In this document: piece after piece, positions 1-11,039 of the stretch
How the letters are laid out: every line of letters begins with the position of its first letter
How positions within the stretch are numbered: position 1 is the first letter of the stretch
Assembly (NCBI GenBank): GCA_030435675.1
Contig: CM059621.1
Location: 9,300,001-9,364,000, forward strand
DNA length: 64,000 nt
From: Steinernema hermaphroditum
Lineage: Eukaryota > Nematoda > Chromadorea > Rhabditida > Steinernematidae
Reading direction: 5' to 3'
Made by a program: the position numbers and the translations under genes
Notes under the pieces: model-generated
Seen by the model: only the letters and a program-made list of their open reading frames with translations
Told to the model about the DNA's origin: nothing
The model's database searches: none

Positions 1-2649
1 TTCACGATGTTGTGCGCCCGCCAGAGGTACATGAAGACGTCCTCGTTCTTCCGCACCTGCGCCTCCATCTTGAACGTTCGCGTCGTCATCCGTATGAAGT
101 GATCCCTGCAACAGTTCCGCTACCGTAACCCCAGGGACTCGTACCTGCAGTGCTGGCAGCCGAAGAACTCGCCCACCCAATCGCGGATCGCCTGGAGCAC
201 GGGGAGGGGCCGGAAGTTGATGTCTAAAGAGCTTTCAGGACTACTGTAGGCAGCGCGGACCAGTGATGCCCAACGAGTCCGAAATCCCATCGAGTCCGAG
301 TCGGGACTCGTTTCAAAATTTCTATGGAGTCCGAGCCGAGTCCAGACTCGAAAAAATTTGCCGGACTCGTCGAGTCTCGAGTCCAATACGAGTCCGAATT
401 GCACTTGAAATTTTGGCAGAAAAGTTGTAAATTGATGGTGTCTTCTGCTCATTCGGCCTTTTCTGACCTCTCCACGCTGCATTACGCATAGCGGACACTG
501 TTGACAGAAAATGCATAAAATGCAAATGCACAGTAGCTGCAGAACCCACACGAAAGAGCGCAAAAACAGTACACCGTAATTGCCCGTTACAAATAAAAGT
601 GATGCGCGATGGGACTCGTTTGCGGACCCGAGTCCGGACTCACTTGGACTCGAGTCCCAAGTCAGGACCAACGAGCTCGAGCTCCGACACGTCGGCATCT
701 CTGGCGCGGACTTACCGTCGACGCCGTCCTTGAAGGCCTGCACGGTCATCGCGTGGAAAGTCGTCCAGAGGCCGCACGTGTAGCCGCGGTACTGAGCGTT
801 GGAGCCTAAAAGGGGTGCGTCAGAGGGGTCTCGGGGGTGGGGCACCTTTGCAGTGCTCCCAGTCGTTGTGGACATTGAAGGGGGAGAGCTGTTCCTCTTC
901 GGCGCGGGAGAACTCCTTCTTCCACTCCTCCACGGGGAGTGGAGTGTTGAGGCCGCGCTGGTCGAGGAACTCGCGGAGCGTGGCGAAGACTGCACGTGCC
1001 CGCTCGCTGTTCTGGAGCGCCGCGTCGGAGTCGTTGCCTGCGCCGTGGGGGAAATGCTGCAAGAGAGGCTTCGGAAGGGGCCTCCGGGAGTGCTCACCTC
1101 AGCCAGGGCGTCGACGAAGCTGTAGAGGGCGGTAAGGTTGGCGCCGGAGAGCTCGTTGCCGGTGCGCGCGACCTCGCGGAAGAGGGCGTAGCGCATCGCC
1201 TTCAGCATGTCCGACTCGGAGACGAAGTAGCGTTGACGGCATCTGGAAGAGACCGAGGATGACGGGCCGTCGGGAGGCACTTACTTCTCGGGCTCGGCGT
1301 CGCAGGAGGTAGACGTGCGGTTCTTGCGGCTGCTGAAGGCCAACTCGCGGACCTGGTCGTCGTTGCGGAGGTACTCCTCGAGCTCCGTGAGGAGGAGCCG
1401 GCGGAGCCTGAGACGCAGAAGGGCTTAGGGGGCGCTCTAGGGGACTCACTCAGCGATCAGGACGGGGACGCGCTCGCCGCGCTTGAAAACGGCCAACGTC
1501 GGGAAGTCGTTGATGTGGAGGGCGTCGACGAGGGGGTGGCTCCGGAGGCATCTCCGCGCCAGCAGCTTGTCGTCGTACTTGGTGAGGTCGAGGAGCAACT
1601 GAAAGAGGCACCCGTCGAGACAGTTCTCAGCGTTTTCGCGGCGCCGCAGAACCTGTTCGCCCCCCGAGGCGATTCGGAATCCGCGCGTATTTATCCGCTT
1701 TCCAAAACACAAACAGACGACCGGTTCGAGGAGTCCCCGGAGGACCCACCTGTGCGCCGATCAGAGAGGAGGCGTCCGTCTCGAATATGATCGCCATGGA
1801 GTCGGTGGACTCCTTGGAGCCGGTCCATAAGGCGCCGTAGGTGGTGATGCTGAAGCAGAGTTAGTGGTGCCTCCGGAGGATACTCACTCTCCGAGGAAGT
1901 CAAAGGAGGGCCAGTCTTCGAAGCGGTTCTGATTATAGTCGTCGATGACCGCCTGCGTCAGTTGGTCGCGCATCTCCGCCAGGCTCTGGTAGGGCCGCAA
2001 CTTTGAGCCGCTCGCCTCGTCGGAGCTGTTCCGGGGGAAGTACTGTAGGGGACGGAGTCAGCACTGGTCGGGTGGACGTACCTTGAGATAAGGAAAGAAT
2101 GTGACCCCGTTGGCCCTGCAGGTGACTTCGTTCATCGGGTCGGCGCAGTTCATGGCGGCGATCTTGACAACGCGACTCCATCCGCGGATGTCCCTCGCGA
2201 GCGCCTTGTAGAGGGGCGCGTAGGTGCGGCAGTGTCCGCACCAATCTGAGTAGAACTGAAAGGGTACTGTAGCATCTGGAAGGGCGCTCCAGAGTGCAAA
2301 GCGATCGATCAGGGGGCGATAATCTTCGAACGGAACGGGTTTTAGAGGTGCTCCAATTGAAACAAACGACCTTGAGGCTAATCGGAAGCATCGCTCGGCG
2401 TCTCCGGTGGCTGACGCCAGGGAATCTTCGAGGACTCGGGGAACGCACCTCGACGAGAAAGGCGGTGCAGTCGGCGCCGCGGTCTCCGCAGTATATGGTC
2501 TCGTTGAAGGTGCCCTCGTCGAGTTGGATGATGGGGTCCTCGACGGCGTCGTAGAGGGTCGGGTTGGAGCCCTGGGGCACGTGGCCAATCTCAGCGACTT
2601 CGCCGGCGACGCCCGCGGCGAGGGCGACGAGGAGAGCCGCCCAGAGCAT
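1..2649 (-). CDS. QSOX: Quiescin sulfhydryl oxidase (QSOX), 3' part outside window
   Basis: QSOX introduces disulfides into secretory proteins using a thioredoxin module coupled to an FAD-binding ERV/ALR module. The predicted start at 2649 gives a signal peptide (MLWAALLVALAAGVAG). The next exon carries a thioredoxin active site FYSDWCGHC near 2250. Further exons give a second thioredoxin-like region, a helical linker (exon near 1090-1230) and the ERV/ALR segment: RGYTCGLWTTFHAM near 750 and GEFFGCQHCR near 140, the latter matching the redox CxxC of ERV enzymes. The last visible residues (LWRAHNIVN) run off the left edge, so the C-terminus is missing. There are about ten exons with introns of 39-60 nt, apart from one of about 190 nt (2256-2448) and one of about 480 nt (about 230-710) that holds a repeat insertion. 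The family call is firm; some exon edges are approximate. Confidence 0.9.
262..700. repeat. GAGTCC-rich inverted repeat inside a QSOX intron
   Basis: The intron between the RGYTCGLW exon and the GCQHC exon of QSOX is about ten times longer than its neighbours. It is filled by a segment whose two ends are dense in GAGTCCG/CGGACTC words (about 264-390 and 605-690) around an AT-richer centre. The ends are roughly inverted relative to each other (CATCGAGTCCGAGTC near 288, GATGGGACTCG near 607). This looks like a non-autonomous inverted-repeat (MITE-like) insertion. No clear target-site duplication was found, so the limits are approximate. Confidence 0.5.
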
Positions 2650-4331
2650 TCTGAAAGAACGGAGTGGCTGGAGGGGACGAGAAGGAGCCGAGTGCGCAGC
2701 AGAAGAACCAGAATGGCGACGCCGCTTCTGGGGAAGGGGGCGGGACGCGGCGAAGTCTTGCGTAATTATTGTTTTAGAAGGGAGAAGACGGTGCAGAAGG
2801 TGCGCAAACAGAGGCGAAACCGGAAGGGCCATGGTGGGAGGCAAATAGCGAGTGACCCCGAGAGCTACAGTATCCTGGACCCGTATCCGAGGCCCCGAGG
2901 AGAGAGCTGTCGGGTCATCGAGGGCCGCCGAAAGGTCAGAAGGGAGAGGGGCGGAGGAGAGGAGAGCTGATCGATCGGCGACGCAAAAGCGGAGAGTACT
3001 CAGAAGGGCCGACGGGTTCCGCGATGTCGCCAGAGGCAGCGATGGAAGGAGGAAGCGCGATCAGCTGAGGGGCGCGCGGAGTGACACGAGGCTCGCGATC
3101 GGCTGTCGCGAAGAGGTCGCGCGGGGATCAAGAAGGGGAGAGGAAGAGGCGATTTGGAGATTCGCCGAGAGCTTAGCGAGCGATCACGGCGGTGAGTCAG
3201 CAGAGTTGCCTTTAAGATTGCACACGGCAGGCACATCTGCCGCGTCGCCCCTCACGCTGTTTCCTGGAGGGCACCAGCTGCCTCGGCAAAAAAACACTCA
3301 ACTCTTCCGATGAGGTGCGTGAATCCCTCCCATAGGCGCCCTCTTGTTTTGTGTACTGTAAGTGTAGTTGTGTAACTGTAGAGCGCTACGCGAAAGAGCA
3401 GTCCTCAGAGTGCGAAAAGGACTCCCGACGGGCACTTCGAAGTGGCCCTCGAAAAGGCACGGGGATCGCACCCTCAGCCGTCAGATCTCTCCGAATGCAA
3501 ATATTCCAGAGGTCCTCTGAATGGGGAACGACTTTACGAGGTGATTCTTTTTATTACAGACGACTCAATTATAGTGGACGCGGAAAATCTTATGCAAAAA
3601 TCGGGAATGGTCCCGCGACGAAAATTTGAGCGCGAAAAGTACCTAGCGGCCGATTTACAATGGGATTTCGGAGTTTTGGCAGAGAATCGTGAAAATCTCG
3701 TGTAGTTTCACGCTTTCGATGAAAACAAAAACCGTACAACTGTTCTCCAGGCTCTGGCGAACATTTTGCACCCTGGATTGTCCAAATTCGCTGAGTTCAG
3801 GACCCTGTGAACGCCTAAGGAACTGAGGATGATGGAGGGCCTTGTCTGCGTTCGGCGATCAGCTGGGCGAGGAACGCCGCTGACCTTTCATTTCAAATCA
3901 AGAGCGATCGCGGCGAGACCTTGCTACCGGCGAGGCTCTGAAAACGCGCGGGAAGTGACCGCGTCGAACGGTCATCAACCTCCGCGCCTCCCTCCCCGCT
4001 CACACTCCTTTTCAGCAAGCAGCAACTTCTTCGCACCTACGTTGCGTGCACGTAGGATTCTATCTCCGCGTCAGGTCAGTGGGCTGACCCGCAGCGTCTT
4101 GAGTTGGCGAACTGCTTTTGTCGCACCCTCTGTTGTACTTGTCTCGAATGCGAGACTAGACATTTTTGTGTCTGTCTAATTTGGTCATTTGTTTTCAGGG
4201 CAACAAAAAGACTGGTTCACCACTAACTGAGTTCTCACCTCTTTTCGTTATTGCCACTAACTCAACTGATCCACATTCTGTAGGTCGGTCGCTTTCCAAG
4301 CTACGGTCTCATCGTTAACTTCAGTTCAAGG
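2650..4331. other. Intergenic region between divergent QSOX and cyclin B3a
   Basis: No reading frame here resembles a known protein. The left part (2650-3250) is GC-rich and purine-biased on the + strand and should hold the QSOX promoter. The right part becomes AT-richer and ends with a likely trans-splice acceptor (TTAACTTCAG) about 12 nt before the cyclin B3 start. Open frames around 2850-3700 have no recognisable domain and lack a supporting intron pattern. Confidence 0.4.
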
Positions 4332-5713
4332 ATGATGCTCCGAGGACGAAACGCTTCCAACGCCGACAATGTCGCTGCCGGACAGGAGAAGAACATGGGG
4401 CAGCCCATCAAGCGACAGATCACGCGGTCGACCGCGAACCATGAAACAGAGAAGGGTGAGCCGAAGGCCAAGCGTGCAGCCCTCAGTGATGTGACGCGTG
4501 CCGTGTCCAACATTCGCATCGACTCGTCAAAGAAGTCAACTGCCCTGCAGCCCAAGAAACTCATCAACGGAGTGCGTCGCACACTAAAACGCACTGTGTC
4601 CACCAGCGAGCAGGACCTGAAGAAAGCAAATGAAGTGCAAAAGTGAGTATACCTGCATCTTGTATCTACACATCGTTGACTTGCTGGTTTAGAACTGTAC
4701 CCGCTTCACCCGACCCGTGTCCTGGGTTTGACTTCGACAAGGAAAACGCAGGAGACCTGCTCAGCGTTCCCGAGTACGCGTTCGACATCTTCCGCTATTA
4801 CAAAATTCGCGAGGTACGCACACTCGTGTGCTGCTAGCATAAACGGATATGTTAAGGGCAAATTCCGCGTGGGTGACTACGGCACTCGCCAGCGCCAAGT
4901 TACAAAAGAAATGCGCGCGGTGCTTCTCGACTGGATGGTGGAGGTGCAGGAGAATTTCGAGCTGAATCACGAAACGTTGTACCTGGCCGTGAAGCTCGTT
5001 GACACATACATCGGCAATGTGAAAGAAACGGTCCGTCGTGAGGACCTCCAGCTGGTTGCTTCATCGGCGATCTTCATCGCAGCCAAATACGACGAGCGCC
5101 ATCCGCCGCTCATCGACGACTTCCTGTATATCTGCGAGGACCAGTTTACGCGGGATCAGTTGTGTGCCATGGAACGAAAAATGTTCAAGGTGGTCGGCTT
5201 CGACATTGGAATGCCGCTCTCGTATCGTTTCCTGCGCCGGTACGCCAAGGTGTCAAAGGTTGACATGGCTACACTGACCCTCGCCCGCTTCATCCTGGAA
5301 ACCTCCCTGATGTTCGTCGAATTTGTGATGGTACCAGAGAGTCTTATGGCCGCTGCTGCCTTCTTACTTGCTCTCCGCATGAAGAAAATGGAAGACTGGG
5401 TAGATTGCATGGATAGTGTCCGTAATAAGTCGACTTTTCTAGACCCCCGTCCTAAAGAAGTACAGTGGATACAAGGTTGAGGATGTCGAATCGCTTATGT
5501 GGGCACTCAACCACATGATGCACTCTCGAGCGACCCTGTACCCGAAGCTCCAAACTGTGTTCAGCAAGTACAGCCATGAGTAAGAGTAGTTGTCTTAACA
5601 TTTTTATCATTTTCTTGCTTAGAATTTTCTTTGAAGTCGCGAAAATCCCTCTTCTCCCGAATGGCAAATCCACCACCGAACCCGTTGGCCCTCCGGCAGC
5701 TCTCAAGAATTAA
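4332..5713 (+). CDS. cyb-3: Cyclin B3, copy a
   Basis: Mitotic cyclin that activates CDK1. Five exons (4332-4642, 4693-4813, 4857-5399, 5443-5579, 5623-5713) give 400 aa in a continuous frame. The N-terminal third is basic and disordered with a destruction-box-like RAALSDVTR. The cyclin box follows, with the hallmark MRAVLLDWMVEVQENFELNHETLYL split across the exon 3 coding, then VDMATLTLARFILE, KYSGYKVEDV and the B3-type ending KYSHEIFFEVAKIP. These features fit cyclin B3 better than B1/B2. Intron 2 (4814-4856) ends in an unusual GTTAAG acceptor, also used by copy b. A TTAACTTCAG just before the start suggests trans-splicing. From the start to about 5550 it is nearly identical to 12745-13963, then differs sharply. 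Confidence 0.93.
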
Positions 5714-6035
5714 TTCCTCTTATTGATACACTTGTACCATTATTACCAGCAACGAAATTAAGTTATGGAAGTGCTGCGATAAAACTGAGCTCAGATGTAT
5801 ATCATGCTTCGACTTCGGTTTCGGTCCATGGGAATATTTCACCGAGGGCAAAGAGACACGATGTCGTATGATTTGGGAAAATGTTTGAAAGTCGTTGCCG
5901 CATTTATTCTGTTAGCGTGTGGAGAGCCCGTGGTGGACGACGAGGTGCCATGTTGAGAACGCGCGCGGTGCTCGCATTGTTTATCTCGTCGTTTCAGGTT
6001 GGCATAGGTCGTCCGGGAACGGCTGAAACGGAGCG
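5714..6035. other. Spacer between cyclin B3a and cyclin C
   Basis: About 320 bp without a recognisable gene. It presumably holds the cyclin B3a 3' end and the cyclin C promoter. A CGTCGTTTCAG acceptor near 5990-5998 lies about 38 nt before the cyclin C start, consistent with trans-splicing or a 5' UTR intron. Confidence 0.4.
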
Positions 6036-7141
6036 ATGGCGGGCAACTTCTGGCAAAGCTCTCATTTGTAAGTAGCGCCTTCTGCTTCACAGGAACGTTC
6101 TCCTTTCAGCGAGCAGTGGTTGATGGAGAAGCAAGATCTGCTTCGAGAGCGTGCCGAGGACCTGAAGGTGCTCAGCGAAGACGAGTACCAGAAGCTGATG
6201 ATCTTCTTCACGAACTGTAGGTTGCCACCCCATGTGTCGACTTCTGATCGCTGCTTCAGTTATCCAGTTGATCTGTCAGGATGTGAATCAAGGTCAGAGC
6301 AGAACCAGGATGCAGGTGGTAGCGACGGCATGCGTCTTCTTCCGGAGGTTCTATGCCCGGTAGGCCGTCGAGTGAGAGACTTGTCTCCTCACGCATGGTT
6401 GTAGGAGATCGTTGAAGGACATTGATCCTTTTCTGCTGGCGCCCACGTGTGTAGTTCTCGCTTCGAAGGTGGAGGAGCACGGAATAATGTCGACCACGAA
6501 GATTGGCAACACGGTCACTGCTGCTCTGAAGAAGTGGCCATTTCTGAACCAGGACGTGCAGAACCCCTTGGCGATGCAGGAGGCAGAGTTCTTCCTTCTT
6601 GAGATCCTCGACTGTTGTCTTATTGTTTACCACCCGTACCGGCCACTGATGCAGATGTGGAACGATCTCTCATACGCATACAAAGACTCCAAAGATCTCG
6701 AAGAAGTGAAGTCCGTTTCTTGGAAGGTTTGCAACGATTCTCTGAAGACGGACGTGAGCCTCCTCTACCCGCCGCATTTGATCGCCGTTGGTACTGTATG
6801 AATGTTTTGCAACTCCTTGAAAACAATGTTTCAGCGTGTCTTATGGTCGCTGCCGTGTTCACAAATCGTGACCTCAAATCGTGGTTTTCCGAACTCTCTG
6901 TCGATTTTGAGAAGGTTTGTTTTGCACATCTCTCAGTGGGTAAAAAGTGTGTTTTCAGGTTTTTGAAATTCAACAAATGATCTTCAACATGTACAGTCTC
7001 TGGAAAAGCTTCAAGGACATCGAGCAGCTACCAGCAATAATGGAAAAGATGCCCAAACCTGCTCAGACTCCATCGTGTCACAACGGCACACAGCAGCCGC
7101 CTCAACACATGGGTCGAATGATGAGTGATCGGTCATATTGA
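6036..7141 (+). CDS. cic-1: Cyclin C (Mediator kinase-module cyclin)
   Basis: Cyclin C pairs with CDK8 in the Mediator kinase module in the nucleus. Six exons (6036-6067, 6110-6216, 6260-6359, 6405-6790, 6835-6914, 6959-7141) join in frame. The start MAGNFWQSSHFEQW is the conserved cyclin C N-terminus. It is followed by QVVATACVFFRRFYAR, SLKDIDPFLLAPTCVVLASKVEE and LEILDCCLIVYHPYRPL, all characteristic of cyclin C. The tail is short and Gln/Pro/His-rich. The stop codon overlaps an AATAAA signal (7141-7146), and the next gene starts 110 bp later on the same strand. The gene sits between the two cyclin B3 copies. Confidence 0.95.
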
Positions 7142-7239
7142 ATAAAGCGTTTTTGGTGTTGCTCTCAGTCACGAAGATTTTTCCGTTCTCCTAAGACAAG
7201 TATCTGGTGGGGCTTTTCTGAAATCCTGGTAGCGTTAGT

Positions 7240-7246
7240 TTTGCAG
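7240..7246 (+). promoter_or_regulatory. Probable trans-splice acceptor ahead of the LanC-like gene
   Basis: TTTGCAG lies 5 nt before the predicted start codon and about 95 nt after the polyadenylation signal of cyclin C. A short intercistronic gap with an acceptor next to the downstream ATG is the usual look of an SL2-type operon junction in nematodes. Operon membership is inferred from spacing only. Confidence 0.5.
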
Positions 7247-7251
7247 ACGCT

Positions 7252-8846
7252 ATGATCTCCCATGGACTTGATTCTTCCGGCAAGTCGAAGCCGATCGTAT
7301 TCGCCGCGGCTTCGAAGTCCGAAGAGGATGCCGCCGTAGCGTTGCGTGAACTCGTGTACAGGGAACGCACGCAGCAGCCGCATTTCGCTGTTGTCCCTAC
7401 CTCCGATCGGTACTTCCGGAATCCGTTCGAGGGCGTCGACGTTTCGAATCTGTGCCTGGGCGCTTCGGAGATCCGTGTGCGCATCGAGCAGTTCTGCGAT
7501 CTGGTGGCGAACCGACTGATCGATAGCAAAGAGAAGGCAGACTGTAGGTGGTTCTAGACGTCTAGCCGTCCCAGACGTCTCTGTTCAGACGGACCCTACG
7601 TCGGAGTCTCCGGCATTGCCCTCGCCCTCTTCCGCGCCTCGCAGATCTTCCACAGAAACCACGAATTCTCGAATCGACTCGTGAAGCAGAGCCACGATCT
7701 CCAAGCGACCACCCAAAAGCACGTACGGTAGACTGTTTTCGCTCACTTTTGCCGCTCACTTCTTTGCAGCATTCGAATTCCAGCTCCGCGCAGCGATACC
7801 TTCTTGGGAAATGTGGCTTCTTGGCCGTGAACCTGCTCACTGACTTCGAACAGACAAAGGTGGAAAATCAAATCAAGGAGTTGGAGAAAGTTGGACGCAC
7901 ATTTACCGAGGGGCGCAGTCAGATTTGGGACGAACTCTTCTGCGGCCGCTGCGGCTTTTTGGCAGCGGCGCTCTCTCTTCGGTATGCGCCTCTGCGACTT
8001 TCGGTTGAGTCCGTCCTTGTTGCAGCCAGGACAAGCGGATCTTCCTCGATGACGGCGTTATTCGCGGAGTGCTTCACGCTATCGTCGCCTCCGGTCGCGA
8101 ATACTCCCGAAACCATCGCAGTGCCAGCCCCCTCATGTTCGAGTATCACGGGAAGGAGTACTTCGGAGCTGCACACGGAGTGTGTGGCATCGTGCAGATG
8201 TTGTTGAAGTGAGTTGTCTTCGTGGAAGTATATACAGTGAAAGTCTTGCAGCTTTCACGATTATTTGGACTCGGACCAACTTTCACTTGTCCGCGGCACT
8301 GTTGATTGGCTCTCCACCACTCAGGCTCACGATGGAAACTTCCCGTCGTCGGGCGGTCATGTCGGTAGGTTACCGTATTACAGCCACTCTGCTGAAGATT
8401 TGTTTTCAGGGGAATCTGGTCACAGTCTCGTCCACTGGTGCCATGGAGCTCCTGGATTCGCTCTTCTCTTTCTTTCGGCTTACCGTATTTTCGGAGATAA
8501 CCAGCACCTCCAAGTCATGGAGAGGGCTCTCGATTGCATCTGGCATCGCGGATTCCTCCGCAAAGGACCTGGACTGTGTCACGGCCTCTCCGGAAACGGC
8601 TACATCTTCTTGCTCGCTTATCGCTACACAAAGCGCGAGGAGTTCTTTCACAAAGCTCGAGTCTTCGCTCTCGTCATGTTGAGTGAACAGTTCCAGCGCG
8701 CAGCGAACACTCCCGACTGTCCGTTTTCTCTCTTCGAAGGCTGGGCTGGAGCCATTAGTTTCCTGGCCGATCTTCTCGAACCGTACAAGGCTCAGTTCCC
8801 CCTTTATCCTCTTCGTGATTACACTTATTTGCCTGATTCTCTTTAG
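7252..8846 (+). CDS. LanC-like protein (LANCL family)
   Basis: Eukaryotic LANCL proteins are cytosolic or membrane-associated zinc proteins of the lanthionine-cyclase fold, reported to add glutathione to dehydroamino acids in proteins. Six exons (7252-7543, 7589-7722, 7770-7981, 8026-8208, 8252-8364, 8410-8846) join in frame, about 450 aa. Recognisable family blocks are GPYVGVSGIA, LLGKCGFLAVNLL, WDELFCGRCGFLAA, YFGAAHGVCGI, HWCHGAPG, GLCHGLSGNGY and FEGWAGAI. The Cys of WCHG and the Cys-His of LCHG are the expected zinc ligands and are present. The gene is probably co-transcribed with cyclin C. The sequence ends PLRDYTYLPDSL and then stops; family members usually end soon after the GWAG block, so it looks full length. 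Confidence 0.92.
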
Positions 8847-8899
8847 ATTCACTTTTGCCTATCTATTTATTTTCCGATGAGCTGTGCTTCCCGTGTATT

Positions 8900-9060
8900 T
8901 TTCCGTCTACCTCCGTGAATAAAAGCATTATTTTGGACGGAACTGACTCTACGTGGAACGGGCGTTCTTGCCAATCTTGCAAATTTCGGAGGAGGACCAC
9001 ATGAAAAAAATTGGTGCTCCCAAATCAAATTCGACTTATACTCGCTGTCAAACGAAACAA
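8900..9060. other. 3' flank of the LanC-like gene
   Basis: Short AT-rich flank containing AATAAAA near 8919, a plausible polyadenylation signal. Nothing else is recognisable. Confidence 0.35.
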
Positions 9061-9114
9061 AGTTCAGACGTTCAGTCAGCGTGGCGTGTGCCACGGTGTG
9101 TCAAATGGGAGACG

Positions 9115-9250
9115 GTCAAAATGGCCAAAAAAATGACCAAAAAAAAATGGCCAATCAAAAATGGCCAAAAAAAAATGGCCAATTGACAAAATGGCCAAAA
9201 AAAAAATGGCCAATTGATAAAATGGCCAAAAAAAATGGCCAAAACGATGG
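9115..9250 (+). repeat. A-rich AATGGCC tandem array, left arm
   Basis: Irregular tandem copies of AAAATGGCC with poly-A spacers, several forming TGGCCAATTG palindromes. The same words occur in reverse orientation at 10540-10632 (GGCCATTTTT). The two arrays therefore look like opposite ends of one 1.5-kb inverted-repeat structure. Confidence 0.7.
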
Positions 9251-9727
9251 TGACGGCACTGATGGTGCTTTTCAGCAGGTCAGTGCTATGGTCAAGTTAA
9301 CAACATTCTTCTGAGGCTCTCGCCACGACTTTTCCTCAGCGAAATTACCGCGCGTTGCATTTGCTGTTGTTTAGACGATTTACGTTTTTTCTTCTCGTAC
9401 GAGAACTAGTTTCGAAAAAACACAAAATTATGTTGTAAATCTGTCCCTCACGGACCGTTTAAGCCATTACTGACCTCCAGAGATGGTATTTCCACTGAGC
9501 ACATAGCTTTTTTTATCTCCCCGACATGTGTTTTTCTCTAGTTCCTCGTCTTCTTCTCCACTTTTCATTAGTTTTTGGGCCATGTATGTCGAAGAAAAAT
9601 AATTGTGCGACACGACAAGTGTACGAAATACACGTCCTAGACTTAGGATCCGGCTTAGGCCTAGATATTACATATCGCGGACGAGCGAAGCGAGCCCTAC
9701 ATTCATATCTGTACATGGTTTGACATC

Positions 9728-9886
9728 CAGGCTTAAGCAAACCCCGGCTTGGCTTAGGCAAACCCCGGCTTGGCTTAGGCAAACCCCGGCTTGGCTTAGG
9801 CAAACCCCGGCTTGGCTTAGGCAAACCCCGGCTTGGCTTAGGCAAACCCCGGCTTGGCTTAGGCAAACCCCGGCTTGGCTTAGGCT
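9728..9886 (+). repeat. 21-bp minisatellite containing TTAGGC, about 7 copies
   Basis: About seven near-perfect copies of a 21-bp unit (GGCTTAGGCAAACCCCGGCT plus T). Each copy contains the hexamer TTAGGC, the usual nematode telomere unit. It is flanked on both sides by related CGCGGACGAGCG-like sequence (about 9675 and 9917). It reads open in several frames only because the unit is a multiple of three, so it is not treated as coding. Confidence 0.85.
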
Positions 9887-10012
9887 CCGGCTTAGGACTA
9901 TGCCTATTTATTTAACGCGAGCCCGAAGGGCGAGCCTTTAGTGTTGCCAGCATCGGCAAACTGCCGCTTGGCTGAGGAGCCGTGTTCGCCAGACGCTTTC
10001 CTTTCTGAGACA

Positions 10013-10480
10013 CTGTAAATTCGACGTAAATTCCACAGAGAAATAAGCTTTACATTAGGTTCTCCTTTCAACATACCGGGTTTTGGCTCATTTCTGGCAT
10101 AGGACAGGGAACTTTTAGGGGATTTGGCTGGGTGAACACTCCTTTATTTATGTTGTACGCGATGTTTTGTTGAAAGTTCCTTGTCCTATGTTAGAAATGG
10201 GTCGAAATCCGGGTTGTTGAAAACGCAAGTTGATGTAAAGCTTATTTCTCTGTGGATATTGCTCGGATCGGCACAAACACGGGCTCATTCGGCGCGCTGA
10301 ACGATGCTGAACAAAGTTACGCTAAGCAATTCTAGCGAGATCGCGCAACTCGCGAGAAAAGTGAGCAAAAACTGTGCTAATGACCAATTTCCCTTGTCAA
10401 TCTGCCGATCGTAAGAAATGGCGCGTGAATTTCTCGTTGTGGGAGCCTTGCGATTTTTTGTTAGAGTTTCGTGAGGGATA
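10013..10480. repeat. Foldback repeat related to 28573-29406
   Basis: Two inverted halves around about 10130. The word ACAGAGAAATAAGCTTTACATTA (about 10036) reappears reversed as TGTAAAGCTTATTTCTCTG (about 10235). The flanking CCGGGTTTTGGCTCATTTCTGG also reappears reversed. It is a diverged copy of the large palindrome at 28573-29406. No coding content. Confidence 0.7.
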
Positions 10481-10539
10481 CAGTAGGACCACCCAGAAAT
10501 TTGAAAGAGTTTTCAAGGACTTTGGCAATTTCTCAGCTT

Positions 10540-10815
10540 TGGCCATTTTTTTTGGCCATTCTGTCAATTGGCCATTTTGTCAATTGGCCATTTTTGATTG
10601 GCCATTTTTTGGCCATTTTTTTTTGGCCATTATGTCCTGGAACCGTGTCGGCTCATTTTTCCGTCCGCGGCCGAGTAGTAAATGTCACACGTTAGGACAC
10701 CGGTCTTGCCAGATCTTCAGTTACTCGTGTCTTCAGATTTGCACCGATTATGATCGGTAACAGTGCCCGTTTTGTCCGCAAAATGATCAGCACCACGCAT
10801 TCCATTAGTGAAATA
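10540..10815. repeat. GGCCATTTT array (right arm) and shared repeat
   Basis: 10540-10632 is the inverted partner of the 9115-9250 array. From about 10646 to 10815 the sequence is nearly identical to 56130-56300 and similar to 55340-55510 (for example GCACCGATTATGATCGG). This is a dispersed repeat family with at least three copies in the window. No coding content. Confidence 0.75.
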
Positions 10816-11039
10816 CGCGAAATGTCTTTGAGTCGTGAATAAAGTCAAGTCAAGACGGAAAACTTTTAAGTGATTTACACAGAACAGCGAGTCAACAAAC
10901 ATAAAACCATCACGCACACAACCGATGCAGAGGGGAAACACATACAGCTACAGCGTTCCTCTTTTGCTGGTTCGCTTTACCGGCCATCTGATTCCGAGTG
11001 TTCAGAGTCGAACTCTGAGTCGCCTTAACTGCACTTGTT

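Noticed and set aside
120..1280. 386-codon minus frame across 120-1280
   Set aside because: It runs through several QSOX exons and introns in mixed frames. The exon-wise reading gives the real protein.
9728..9886. Repeat-protein gene (LRQTPAW repeats)
   Set aside because: The frame is a by-product of a 21-bp minisatellite, with no promoter, introns or flanking coding sequence.
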